6,369 bases of DNA. Origin: Alphaproteobacteria bacterium. GTDB taxonomy: Bacteria; Pseudomonadota; Alphaproteobacteria; Rhizobiales; Rhizobiaceae. Below are positions 1 through 5,951 of the stretch, piece after piece (positions within the stretch are counted from its first letter, which is position 1; each line of letters starts with the position of its first letter). Where the stretch lies: assembly GCA_030428345.1 (NCBI GenBank), contig JAUIBM010000183.1:1-6369 (forward strand), given 5' to 3'. Made by a program: the position numbers and the translations under genes. The notes under the pieces are model-generated. The model was not told the origin of the DNA, did not search any database, and was given only the letters and a program-made list of their open reading frames with translations.

Positions 1-333
1 GACCGCATCACCTCGCTGTCCGGCGGCAACCAGCAGAAGGTTGTCATCGCCAAGATGCTCTCCGTCAATCCGCGGGTGATCTTCCTCGACGAGCCGACGC
101 GCGGTGTCGATGTCGGCGCCAAGGCCGAGATCCACCGCATCCTGCGCGAGCTTGTTTGCGCCGGCGTGGGGATCGTCGTCATCTCCTCGGAACTGCCGGA
201 GCTTATCGGCATCTGCGACCGGGTGCTGGTCGTGAGGGAGGGCGCTATCGCCGGCGAAGTGGCGGGAGAGGACATGACCGAGGAAATGATCATGTATCTA
301 GCCTCGGTGGGTGAGGATCGTCTGAGGGCATGA
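1..333 (+). CDS. Sugar ABC transporter ATP-binding protein, C-terminal fragment (RbsA/MglA/XylG type)
   Basis: This is the cytoplasmic ATPase of a carbohydrate importer, which powers uptake through the permease encoded next. The frame is open from base 1, and only the last 110 residues are in the window. The fragment starts just before the ABC signature LSGGNQQK (residues 6-13 of the fragment). It continues through Walker B, VIFLDEPT (about 26-33), and the D-loop region RGVDVGAK. Next comes ISSELPE, where the usual switch histidine is replaced, as is normal in the second half of RbsA-like tandem ATPases (the E. coli RbsA counterpart reads VSSEMPE). Signature LSGGNQQ plus TRGVDVGAK identifies this as the second nucleotide-binding domain of a protein usually about 500 residues long, so roughly 390 residues should lie upstream. 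The stop codon overlaps a possible ATG of the permease (ATGA at 330-333). Family assignment is firm; the transported sugar is unknown. Confidence 0.95.
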   Translation, partial: DRITSLSGGNQQKVVIAKMLSVNPRVIFLDEPTRGVDVGAKAEIHRILRELVCAGVGIVVISSELPELIGICDRVLVVREGAIAGEVAGEDMTEEMIMYLASVGEDRLRA

Positions 334-338
334 TGAAC

Positions 339-344
339 GAGGGA
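339..344 (+). promoter_or_regulatory. Ribosome binding site deciding the permease start
   Basis: GAGGGA lies 6 bases before the ATG at 351, a good Shine-Dalgarno match at normal spacing. The ATG pair at 330/333 has only a distant GAGG (313-316) or a GAGGG that is too close (324-328). This favours initiation at 351, although coupling through the ATGA at 330-333 remains possible. Confidence 0.5.
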
Positions 345-350
345 AAGAAC

Positions 351-1355
351 ATGGCAAGCACCGGCGCGACAACCCGGATCGGACGGATGTCGGGCGGCGG
401 ACCCGCCGATTTCGCCAAGCGGCTGTTTCGCATGCGCGAGACGGGGCTCGTCCTGATCATCCTCGCGCTCTTCCTCGTGATGTCCTTTGCCTCGCCCTAC
501 TTCCTGACCTGGGTCAACATGCGCGCGATGGTCATGGCCTTCGCCGTGGAGGGTATCGTCGTCGTCGGCATGACGATCCTGCTGATTTCGGGCGGCATCG
601 ACCTTTCGGTCGGATCGGTGACCGCGCTCGCCATGGTGATTGCAGGCCTGCTGTTTCTCGCCGGCGTCGATCCGTGGGTGGCCTCGGCGATTTCTATCGC
701 CGCCTGCGCGGCGATCGGTGCGGGCATGGGCTTCTTCGTGACGAGGGTCGGGCTACACCACTTCATCGTGTCGCTGGCGGTGATGGTGATCGCGCGCGGC
801 CTTTGCCTGCTCGGCACCGGCGGTCGGCCGCTCGGCCTTTACACCCTGCCGCCGGAGTTCAAGTTCATCGGCCAGGGCTCGATCGGCGTCATCCCGGTCG
901 TCATCATCATCTTCATCGTCGTTGTCGCGGCTTTTGACTTCATGCTCCGGCGCACGACGCTGTTCCGCAAGGTCTTCTACACCGGCAGCAACGAAAAGGC
1001 GGCCGCCTATTCCGGCATCCGGACCAAGAAGGTCGTGTTCATGACCACGACCCTTTGCTCCGCCCTGTGCGGCGTCGCCGGCATCATCTACATGGCGCGC
1101 TTCGGATCGGCGCAGCCGACCTTCGGCATCGGCATGGAGCTCAACGTGATCGCCGCGGCGGTAATCGGCGGCGCCAGCCTGAATGGCGGCACCGGCACCA
1201 TTTTCGGCGCGATCCTGGGCGCGATCCTGCTTTCGGTGGTTTCCAGTTCGCTCGCCCTGCTCGACGTCTCTGTATACTGGCAGGACATCATCCGGGGCTC
1301 GATCCTGCTGAGCGCAGTGACGATCGACCACTACCTCAACAAGCGTCGCGGCTGA
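351..1355 (+). CDS. Sugar ABC transporter permease (RbsC/BPD_transp_2 family)
   Basis: Inner-membrane permease of a ribose/xylose-type ABC importer, working with the ATPase encoded just upstream. From the ATG at 351 it has 334 residues, normal for RbsC-like permeases. A short basic N-terminus (about 1-30) is followed by roughly 9-10 hydrophobic segments: about 31-50, 60-80, 88-105, 110-131, 136-155, 179-197, 229-248, 263-275, 281-303 and 309-327. The family hallmarks are SGGIDLSVGSV (80-90) and the glycine-rich VIGGASLNGGTGTIFGAILG (271-290). The start at 351 is preferred because GAGGGA precedes it; an in-frame ATG at 330 would add seven residues and overlap the ATPase stop by 4 bases. The regulator follows after 14 bases. 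No periplasmic binding protein or second permease is in the window, so they are either upstream or beyond the right edge. Family is secure; substrate is not. Confidence 0.95.
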   Translation: MASTGATTRIGRMSGGGPADFAKRLFRMRETGLVLIILALFLVMSFASPYFLTWVNMRAMVMAFAVEGIVVVGMTILLISGGIDLSVGSVTALAMVIAGLLFLAGVDPWVASAISIAACAAIGAGMGFFVTRVGLHHFIVSLAVMVIARGLCLLGTGGRPLGLYTLPPEFKFIGQGSIGVIPVVIIIFIVVVAAFDFMLRRTTLFRKVFYTGSNEKAAAYSGIRTKKVVFMTTTLCSALCGVAGIIYMARFGSAQPTFGIGMELNVIAAAVIGGASLNGGTGTIFGAILGAILLSVVSSSLALLDVSVYWQDIIRGSILLSAVTIDHYLNKRRG

Positions 1356-1369
1356 ACGGGCAGAGAAAC

Positions 1370-2350
1370 ATGGCTGAAAAGAAACCCGATTTCGAGGGGA
1401 TAAGGCAGATCCACACCGTTCTGGTGCTGCACTTCGTCGATGGCCTCAAACAGTCGCAGATCGCCAAGGCGCTCAATCTGTCGACCTCCAAGGTCAACCG
1501 GCTCATCACCCAGGGCCGCAAGCTCGGCATGGTCAAGATCGCCATCGAAAGCCCGTTCCAACGCCTCGTGGAACTTGAGAAGCGGTTCATCCGGATTGCC
1601 GGGCTGGCGACCAGCGTCGTCACGCCCACGGTTTCCGGCAGCCCCGAATCCACGCTGCAGCAGGTCGGCAAGGCCGCCGCCAACCAGATCCTCGAGACCC
1701 TGCGCAATGGCGACGTCATCGCCATTACCGGAGGCAAGGCGGTCAGCGCCGTCGTCGAGAACATCCAGGCCGAACGCAGCTTCGACGTGACCGTCGTTCC
1801 GCTCACGGGCGGCGTGCAGGGCAAGTACTACACCGACGTGAACCACCTCGCGACGCGGCTTGCCGAACGGCTTGGCGGCAGGACCATGCTCGTCCATGCG
1901 CCGCTGTTCGCCGAGAACAAGGAGCAGCGCAACATGCTGCTCGGCATGGCCTCGATCAAGGAGGTCTTCGACCTTGCGCGCAAGGCGGCGATCGCCCTGG
2001 TGGGCATCGGTTCAATCGATACGCCCGGCTCGAGCTACTACGATCTGCATCCGCTGCCGAATCCGGATTTGGAGCACATCGTGCGCAGCGGCGTGCGCGG
2101 CGAATTTCTCGGCCATCTGATCCGCGAGGACGGCACCTTGGCGGACTATCCGTTCAATTCGCGCCTGGTCGCGCTCGATCCGGCCGAACTCTCGCAGATT
2201 CCGCGCCGGATCGGCGTGGTGTCCGGAACCGAAAAGGTGTTGCCGATCCAGGCGGCGCTCAACGGGCGCTTCCTCGATTCCCTCGTCATCGACGAGGTTA
2301 CCGCCGGAGCGGTCCTTGAAAGAATGGAGAAGTTGCAGAATGTCGCATGA
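1370..2350 (+). CDS. SorC-family sugar-binding transcriptional regulator (EryD/LsrR/DeoR-like)
   Basis: DNA-binding regulator, 326 residues, typical for SorC proteins. The N-terminal helix-turn-helix spans about 22-55: DGLKQSQIAKALNLSTSKVN followed by RLITQGRKLGMVKI. It matches the SorC pattern of a 'G.sQ..IA..L..S...V.rL...a...G.V.I' motif. The rest (about 60-320) is the effector-binding domain, with phosphosugar-binding family marks: ITGGKAV (119-125), LVGIGSIDTPG (210-220), GVVSGTEKVLPIQAAL (282-297) and the closing LVIDEVTAGAVLERM (305-319). In known members (SorC, LsrR, EryD, DeoR) the ligand is the substrate or a phosphorylated intermediate. I therefore infer that this protein controls its own operon in response to a pathway phospho-sugar. 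Upstream of the ATG there is only weak purine-rich sequence (AGAGAA), suggesting coupled translation. Its position inside the operon, between transporter and enzyme genes, points to autoregulation. Whether it represses or activates cannot be told. Confidence 0.93.
   Translation: MAEKKPDFEGIRQIHTVLVLHFVDGLKQSQIAKALNLSTSKVNRLITQGRKLGMVKIAIESPFQRLVELEKRFIRIAGLATSVVTPTVSGSPESTLQQVGKAAANQILETLRNGDVIAITGGKAVSAVVENIQAERSFDVTVVPLTGGVQGKYYTDVNHLATRLAERLGGRTMLVHAPLFAENKEQRNMLLGMASIKEVFDLARKAAIALVGIGSIDTPGSSYYDLHPLPNPDLEHIVRSGVRGEFLGHLIREDGTLADYPFNSRLVALDPAELSQIPRRIGVVSGTEKVLPIQAALNGRFLDSLVIDEVTAGAVLERMEKLQNVA
2326..2332 (+). promoter_or_regulatory. Ribosome binding site of the aldo/keto reductase gene
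   Basis: GGAGAAG lies 7 bases before the ATG at 2340, inside the end of the regulator gene. It supports 2340 as the start rather than the in-frame ATG at 2316, which would add eight residues (MKEWRSCR) not expected in the family. Confidence 0.55.
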
Positions 2351-3335
2351 AGTGCTCTTGCGCGAAATAGGATCGTCCGGCATCCGCGCTTCCGCGGTTG
2401 GCCTCGGCACGTGGGCGATCGGCGGGTGGATGTGGGGCGGAACCGACGAGGCGAAGTCAATCGCCGCGATCCAGGCTTCCATCGACGAGGGAATCAGCCT
2501 GATCGATACCGCGCCTGCCTATGGCAAGGGGCTTTCGGAGGAGATCGTCGGCAAGGCGATCGCCGGCCGGCGCGACAAGGTGGTCCTTTCGACCAAATGC
2601 GGCCTTGTCTGGCATACGCGCAAGGGCAACCACTTCTTCGACTATGACGGGGAGCCGGTACATCGCTATCTCGGCGCGGAATCGATCATCCACGAGGTGG
2701 AGCAGAGCCTGAGACGGCTGGGGACCGACCACATCGATCATTACATCACCCACTGGCAGGACCCCACCACGCCGATCGAGGAAACGGTGGCCGCGCTCGA
2801 AACGCTCAAGCAGCAGGGCAAGATCCGCTCGATCGGCGCAAGCAATGTCTCACCCGAAGACCTCTCCGCCTATCTGGCAACCGGAAAGCTCGATGCGATC
2901 CAGGAGGAATTCAACATGGTCAAGCGCGATATCGAGAATACGCTGTTTCCCGCCTGCCTTCAAAACAGGGTATCGGTGCTGAGCTACTCGTCGCTGGCGC
3001 TGGGTCTCCTATCGGGAAAGATGGGGCCGGACCGAGAGTTCGAGGGGGACGACCAGCGCAAGGAAAATCCGCGCTTCTCGGCCGAGAACCGCCGCAAGGT
3101 CGCCCGGTTGATGGAGGCCATCGGGCCCGTCGCCGAGGCGCATGGCGCGACGCTGGCCCAGACCGTCATTGCATGGACGCTCCAGCAGCCCGGAATCACG
3201 TTCGCGCTTTGCGGGGCGCGCAATGCCGACCAGGCCAGGGAAAACGCGGGCGCAGCCCGCATCGTCCTTTCACCCGAACAAATCCAGACAATAAGCGAGG
3301 CCGCCACGCGCCACCTGAGACAGCTCGACGCCTGA
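2340..3335 (+). CDS. Aldo/keto reductase (AKR11/IolS-like)
   Basis: NAD(P)H-dependent cytoplasmic oxidoreductase that interconverts a carbonyl and an alcohol. It has 331 residues, the usual size for a complete (alpha/beta)8 aldo/keto reductase. The catalytic tetrad is intact: D56 and Y61 in LIDTAPAYGKG, K86 in VVLSTKCG, and H138 in DHIDHYITHWQDP. The strand KIRSIGASNVS (161-171) is standard. Near the C-terminus, the cofactor-binding stretch LCGARNADQARENAGAA (290-306) is present. GLGTWAIGGWMWGG at 21-34, the long loop after K86, and the DDQRKENPRFSAENRRKV segment (237-254) resemble Bacillus IolS and other AKR11 enzymes, as I remember them. The gene overlaps the regulator by 11 bases and has its own ribosome binding site. 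In this operon it may reduce an imported aldose to the alditol that feeds the kinase, or reduce the aldehyde released by the aldolase. The sequence does not decide between these. Family is certain, substrate unknown. Confidence 0.93.
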   Translation: MSHEVLLREIGSSGIRASAVGLGTWAIGGWMWGGTDEAKSIAAIQASIDEGISLIDTAPAYGKGLSEEIVGKAIAGRRDKVVLSTKCGLVWHTRKGNHFFDYDGEPVHRYLGAESIIHEVEQSLRRLGTDHIDHYITHWQDPTTPIEETVAALETLKQQGKIRSIGASNVSPEDLSAYLATGKLDAIQEEFNMVKRDIENTLFPACLQNRVSVLSYSSLALGLLSGKMGPDREFEGDDQRKENPRFSAENRRKVARLMEAIGPVAEAHGATLAQTVIAWTLQQPGITFALCGARNADQARENAGAARIVLSPEQIQTISEAATRHLRQLDA

Positions 3336-3348
3336 TCCGATTCCCCGA

Positions 3349-5097
3349 ATGACGGAGTTACGCCCCCGCTTGCGAGCGGCGAACGGCGAAGCCATGCCTG
3401 AACAAAGAGAAAAAAAGTTCGAACAGATACGCCGCGATGGCAATTTCGACGTGATCGTCGTCGGCGGCGGCATCAACGGCATCGGCGTGTATCGCGAACT
3501 CGCGGCGCAGGGCCTGCGCGTCCTGCTGATCGAGCGCAACGATTTCTGCTCCGGCTGCAGCGCCGCCCCCTCCCGTATGATTCATGGCGGTCTGCGCTAT
3601 CTGGAGAACGGCGAGTTCGAACTCGTGCGCGAGTCGCTGCTGCGCAACGCGCCGCACATGGTCAGGTCGCTGCCGACGACCATTCCCGTAACCTCGGTGT
3701 TTTCGGGCCTTCTCAATGGTACGGCGAGCTTCTTCGGACTTTCCAGGCCGCCATCGGCGCGTGGCGCGCTGTCGGTCAAGATAGGCCTGACCCTTTATGA
3801 CTGGATCACGCGAAATCGCCGCGCCTTGCCAAGGCACAGTTTCCGCGGTCGGCGAGAGACGTTGAAGCGCTGGCCGGAATTGACGTCGAAACTGCGCTTT
3901 TCGGCTACCTTTTACGACGCCTGGATCAGCCATCCCGAACGAATGGGCGTCGAACTGGTGCTCGACGCTGAAAAGCTGTCGCCGCAATGCGTTGCGCTTA
4001 ACTACGCGGAGATCAGGCCCTCCGGGAAGTCCTTCCAAATCGAGGACCGGGTATCGGGGGAAAAACTCCCTGTTTCCGCCCGCGCGCTCGTCAATGCGAC
4101 CGGCGCATGGCTGGACGAAGCGCTCGAGGAACTGGCCGGGCGCGCCCGAGGATCGAAGCCGTTCGTCTCCGGCACCAAGGGCTCGCACCTCGTCATCGAT
4201 AATGCGAAGCTCCACGAAGCACTCGGCGGGCACATGATCTATTTCGAGAATGCCGACGGAAGGGTCTGCATCGTTTTCCCCTATCTCGGCAGGGTGCTCG
4301 CCGGGGCGACGGATATCCGGGTCGACAAGGCGAGCCGCGTGCGCTGCGAACCGGAGGAGCGCGACTACATCCTCGGAGCGTTGAAGTCGGTCTTTCCGGC
4401 GATCGCCATCTCGGGGGAGGATGTGGTCTACAGCTATAGCGGCATCCGGCCATTGCCGCTCAGCAATCAGGAATTCACCGGCCGCATCTCGCGCAGCCAT
4501 TTTGTCCATCGCCTGGAAGGGTCGATTCCGCATTTCTGTCTCGTGGGGGGAAAGTGGACGACCTTCCGCGCCTTCGCCGAACAGACGGCGGACGCCGTGC
4601 TGGCCGAACTCGGATTGCCGAGACGGGCCGATACGCTGGACCTGGCGATCGGTGGCGGGGCCGGCTTCCCCGGTTCCGCAGACGAACTTGCCGGTCAACT
4701 TTCCCGCGAGCACGCGATTGCGCTGGGACGGGCCGACTATCTCGTCGATCTTTATGGCGCCCGGGCGAGCGAGGTGCTTGGCTTCTGCCTTGGTCGCGAG
4801 GACGACGAACCGCTCGACGGATCTTGCCACACCACCACGGCTGAAATCGTCTTCCTGATCCGCAACGAATTCGTGTGCGGCATTGCCGACATCCTGCTTC
4901 GCCGCACGCCGCTGGCGATCAAGGGGCAGCTCTGCGGAGCATTGATCGATCGCGTCGCCGCCGTTCTGGCCTCGGAACTGGGGTGGGACGACAGTCGGAC
5001 AAAACGGGAGATCGATGATTTCCGCCGCGAACTCGAAGACTATCACGGCGTGGACGCCGGGATGCTGGAACGCAGAACGCAAGACAGGAGCCAATGA
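3349..5097 (+). CDS. FAD-dependent GlpD/EryB-like polyol-phosphate dehydrogenase
   Basis: Flavoprotein of the glycerol-3-phosphate dehydrogenase family. Such enzymes oxidise the hydroxyl beside a phosphorylated carbon and pass electrons to quinone at the inner face of the membrane. Numbering is from 3349 (582 residues). The Rossmann FAD site is DVIVVGGGINGIG (34-46) with acidic E62 ending the second strand. Family marks are SRMIHGGLRYLENGEFELVR (75-94), GTKGSHLVI (275-283), LAGATDIRV (317-325), YSGIRPLP (363-370) and LVGGKWTTFRAFAEQTA (398-414). A C-terminal DAO_C-type domain follows, with AEIVFLIRNEFVCGIADILL then RRTPLA (498-523). The length matches the longer GlpD forms (Bacillus about 555) rather than E. 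coli (501). An ATG at 3394 giving 567 residues is equally plausible, since neither start has a clear ribosome binding site and residues 1-15 look non-conserved. The presence of a kinase and an aldolase beside it argues for a sugar-alcohol phosphate substrate, as with EryB for erythritol phosphate. True GlpD for glycerol remains possible. Confidence 0.92.
   Translation: MTELRPRLRAANGEAMPEQREKKFEQIRRDGNFDVIVVGGGINGIGVYRELAAQGLRVLLIERNDFCSGCSAAPSRMIHGGLRYLENGEFELVRESLLRNAPHMVRSLPTTIPVTSVFSGLLNGTASFFGLSRPPSARGALSVKIGLTLYDWITRNRRALPRHSFRGRRETLKRWPELTSKLRFSATFYDAWISHPERMGVELVLDAEKLSPQCVALNYAEIRPSGKSFQIEDRVSGEKLPVSARALVNATGAWLDEALEELAGRARGSKPFVSGTKGSHLVIDNAKLHEALGGHMIYFENADGRVCIVFPYLGRVLAGATDIRVDKASRVRCEPEERDYILGALKSVFPAIAISGEDVVYSYSGIRPLPLSNQEFTGRISRSHFVHRLEGSIPHFCLVGGKWTTFRAFAEQTADAVLAELGLPRRADTLDLAIGGGAGFPGSADELAGQLSREHAIALGRADYLVDLYGARASEVLGFCLGREDDEPLDGSCHTTTAEIVFLIRNEFVCGIADILLRRTPLAIKGQLCGALIDRVAAVLASELGWDDSRTKREIDDFRRELEDYHGVDAGMLERRTQDRSQ
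3366..3379 (+). other. Small GC-rich hairpin ahead of the second dehydrogenase start
   Basis: CCGCT-TGCG-AGCGG can fold into a 5-base-pair stem with a 4-base loop, 14 bases before the ATG at 3394. There is no T-tract, so it is not an intrinsic terminator. It may be chance in GC-rich DNA. If the true start is 3394, this lies in the 58-base gap after the aldo/keto reductase, the widest gap in the operon, where it could affect translation or mRNA processing. Confidence 0.2.
5086..5090 (+). promoter_or_regulatory. Ribosome binding site of the aldolase gene
   Basis: AGGAG sits at the very end of the dehydrogenase gene. It is 6 bases before the ATG at 5097 but only 3 bases before the ATG at 5094, so the second ATG of the ATGATG pair is the better start. 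Confidence 0.55.
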
Positions 5098-5951
5098 TGC
5101 GAACAAGCGCCAAGGTGCGAATGAACCGGATGTTCACCAATGGCGGCTGCCTGGACGTGGCGGTCGATCACGGCGTGTGCAACGAGCCGAGCTTTCTTTT
5201 CGGGCTGGAGGACATGTCCGGCGTCGTCGACACGCTGGTCGCCGCCAGGCCCGACGCGATCCAGATGGCCTACGGACAGGCAGATCTGCTCCAGTCGCGC
5301 CCCGAAAAGGACAAGCCCGCGCTGGTGATGCGCATCGACATGGGCAATCCCTACAATGGCGAACGCCATCGCGTGATGTGGTCCATGCTGCAGAACCACG
5401 ACGAACCGCTCATCGGCGCGCTCGAAATGGACGCCGCATGCGTCGTCGTGAACCTGTTCATGCTGCCCGACGAGCCGGAACTGTTCCGCCAGTGCGTCGA
5501 GAACATCAGCAAGGTCCGGGCCGCGTGCCACAAATACGGAATGCCGCTGATGATCGAACCCCTGGTGATGCTGCCCAACGAAGTGCGCGGCGGCTACCAG
5601 GTGGACGGCGATGCGGACAAGATCGTCACCCTGGTTCGCCTGGCGTCGGAAATGGGGGCTGACATCATCAAGGCGGACCCGACGGACAATGCCGAGGATT
5701 TTCATCGCGTGGTGGAAGCGGCCCGCGTGCCGGTGCTCGTGCGTGGCGGCGGCAGGGACGATCTCAAGGCTGTGTTTGCGAAATCGGCCGCGCTGCTGAA
5801 GCAGGGGGCGAAGGGCATGGTCTATGGCCGCAACATCTATCAGCACGAAAATCCCAGGGCCGTGGTCAATGCCCTCATGGCGATGATCCATGACGGCGCC
5901 GGCGGCGATGAAGCCTGGGACATTTATGACCGGGATGCCGGACATGGCTGA
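5097..5951 (+). CDS. Class I (Schiff-base) aldolase of the DhnA/FbaB/LsrF family
   Basis: TIM-barrel aldolase, 284 residues from 5097 (285 from the ATG at 5094), the usual size for DhnA/LsrF-type enzymes. Numbering from 5094: strand 1 ends in LDVAVDHGV (20-28), the DHG mark of the family. K193 in ADIIKADPTD is at the place of the Schiff-base lysine (IKTYY in LsrF). RGGGRDD (217-223) and MVYGRNIYQHENP (242-254) match the phosphate-binding end of the barrel. IEPLVMLPNEVRGG (154-167) holds strand 5. The tyrosine-containing tail of the catalytic motif in FbaB/LsrF is replaced here by ADPT, and I see no clear equivalent of the tyrosine acid/base of archaeal FBP aldolases. The substrate is therefore probably not fructose bisphosphate. 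The start overlaps the dehydrogenase stop (ATGATG at 5094-5099), and the kinase overlaps its end by 8 bases. By context it likely splits a ketose 1-phosphate into DHAP and an aldehyde, or carries out an LsrF-like reaction. Both are inferences. Confidence 0.88.
   Translation: MRTSAKVRMNRMFTNGGCLDVAVDHGVCNEPSFLFGLEDMSGVVDTLVAARPDAIQMAYGQADLLQSRPEKDKPALVMRIDMGNPYNGERHRVMWSMLQNHDEPLIGALEMDAACVVVNLFMLPDEPELFRQCVENISKVRAACHKYGMPLMIEPLVMLPNEVRGGYQVDGDADKIVTLVRLASEMGADIIKADPTDNAEDFHRVVEAARVPVLVRGGGRDDLKAVFAKSAALLKQGAKGMVYGRNIYQHENPRAVVNALMAMIHDGAGGDEAWDIYDRDAGHG

Noticed and set aside
1055..1369. Extension of the regulator frame upstream to an ATG at 1055
   Set aside because: The first 105 codons overlap the permease gene and translate to an Arg/His-rich stretch with no domain. 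The SorC helix-turn-helix starts shortly after the ATG at 1370, which gives the normal family length.
1356..1369. Search for a promoter or operator between permease and regulator
   Set aside because: The gap is only 14 bases and contains no inverted repeat or -35/-10-like pair.
3366..3379. Hairpin considered as a transcription terminator
   Set aside because: The stem is only 5 base pairs, there is no following T-run, and the genes on both sides belong to the same functional set.
3358..5106. A 582-residue open frame on the - strand lying opposite almost all of the GlpD-like gene
   Set aside because: It is a by-product of GC-rich codon use in the + strand gene. Its translation has no recognisable motif, is rich in Arg/Asp/Ala/Gly, and has no plausible place in the operon. 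The + strand protein has many conserved family motifs.
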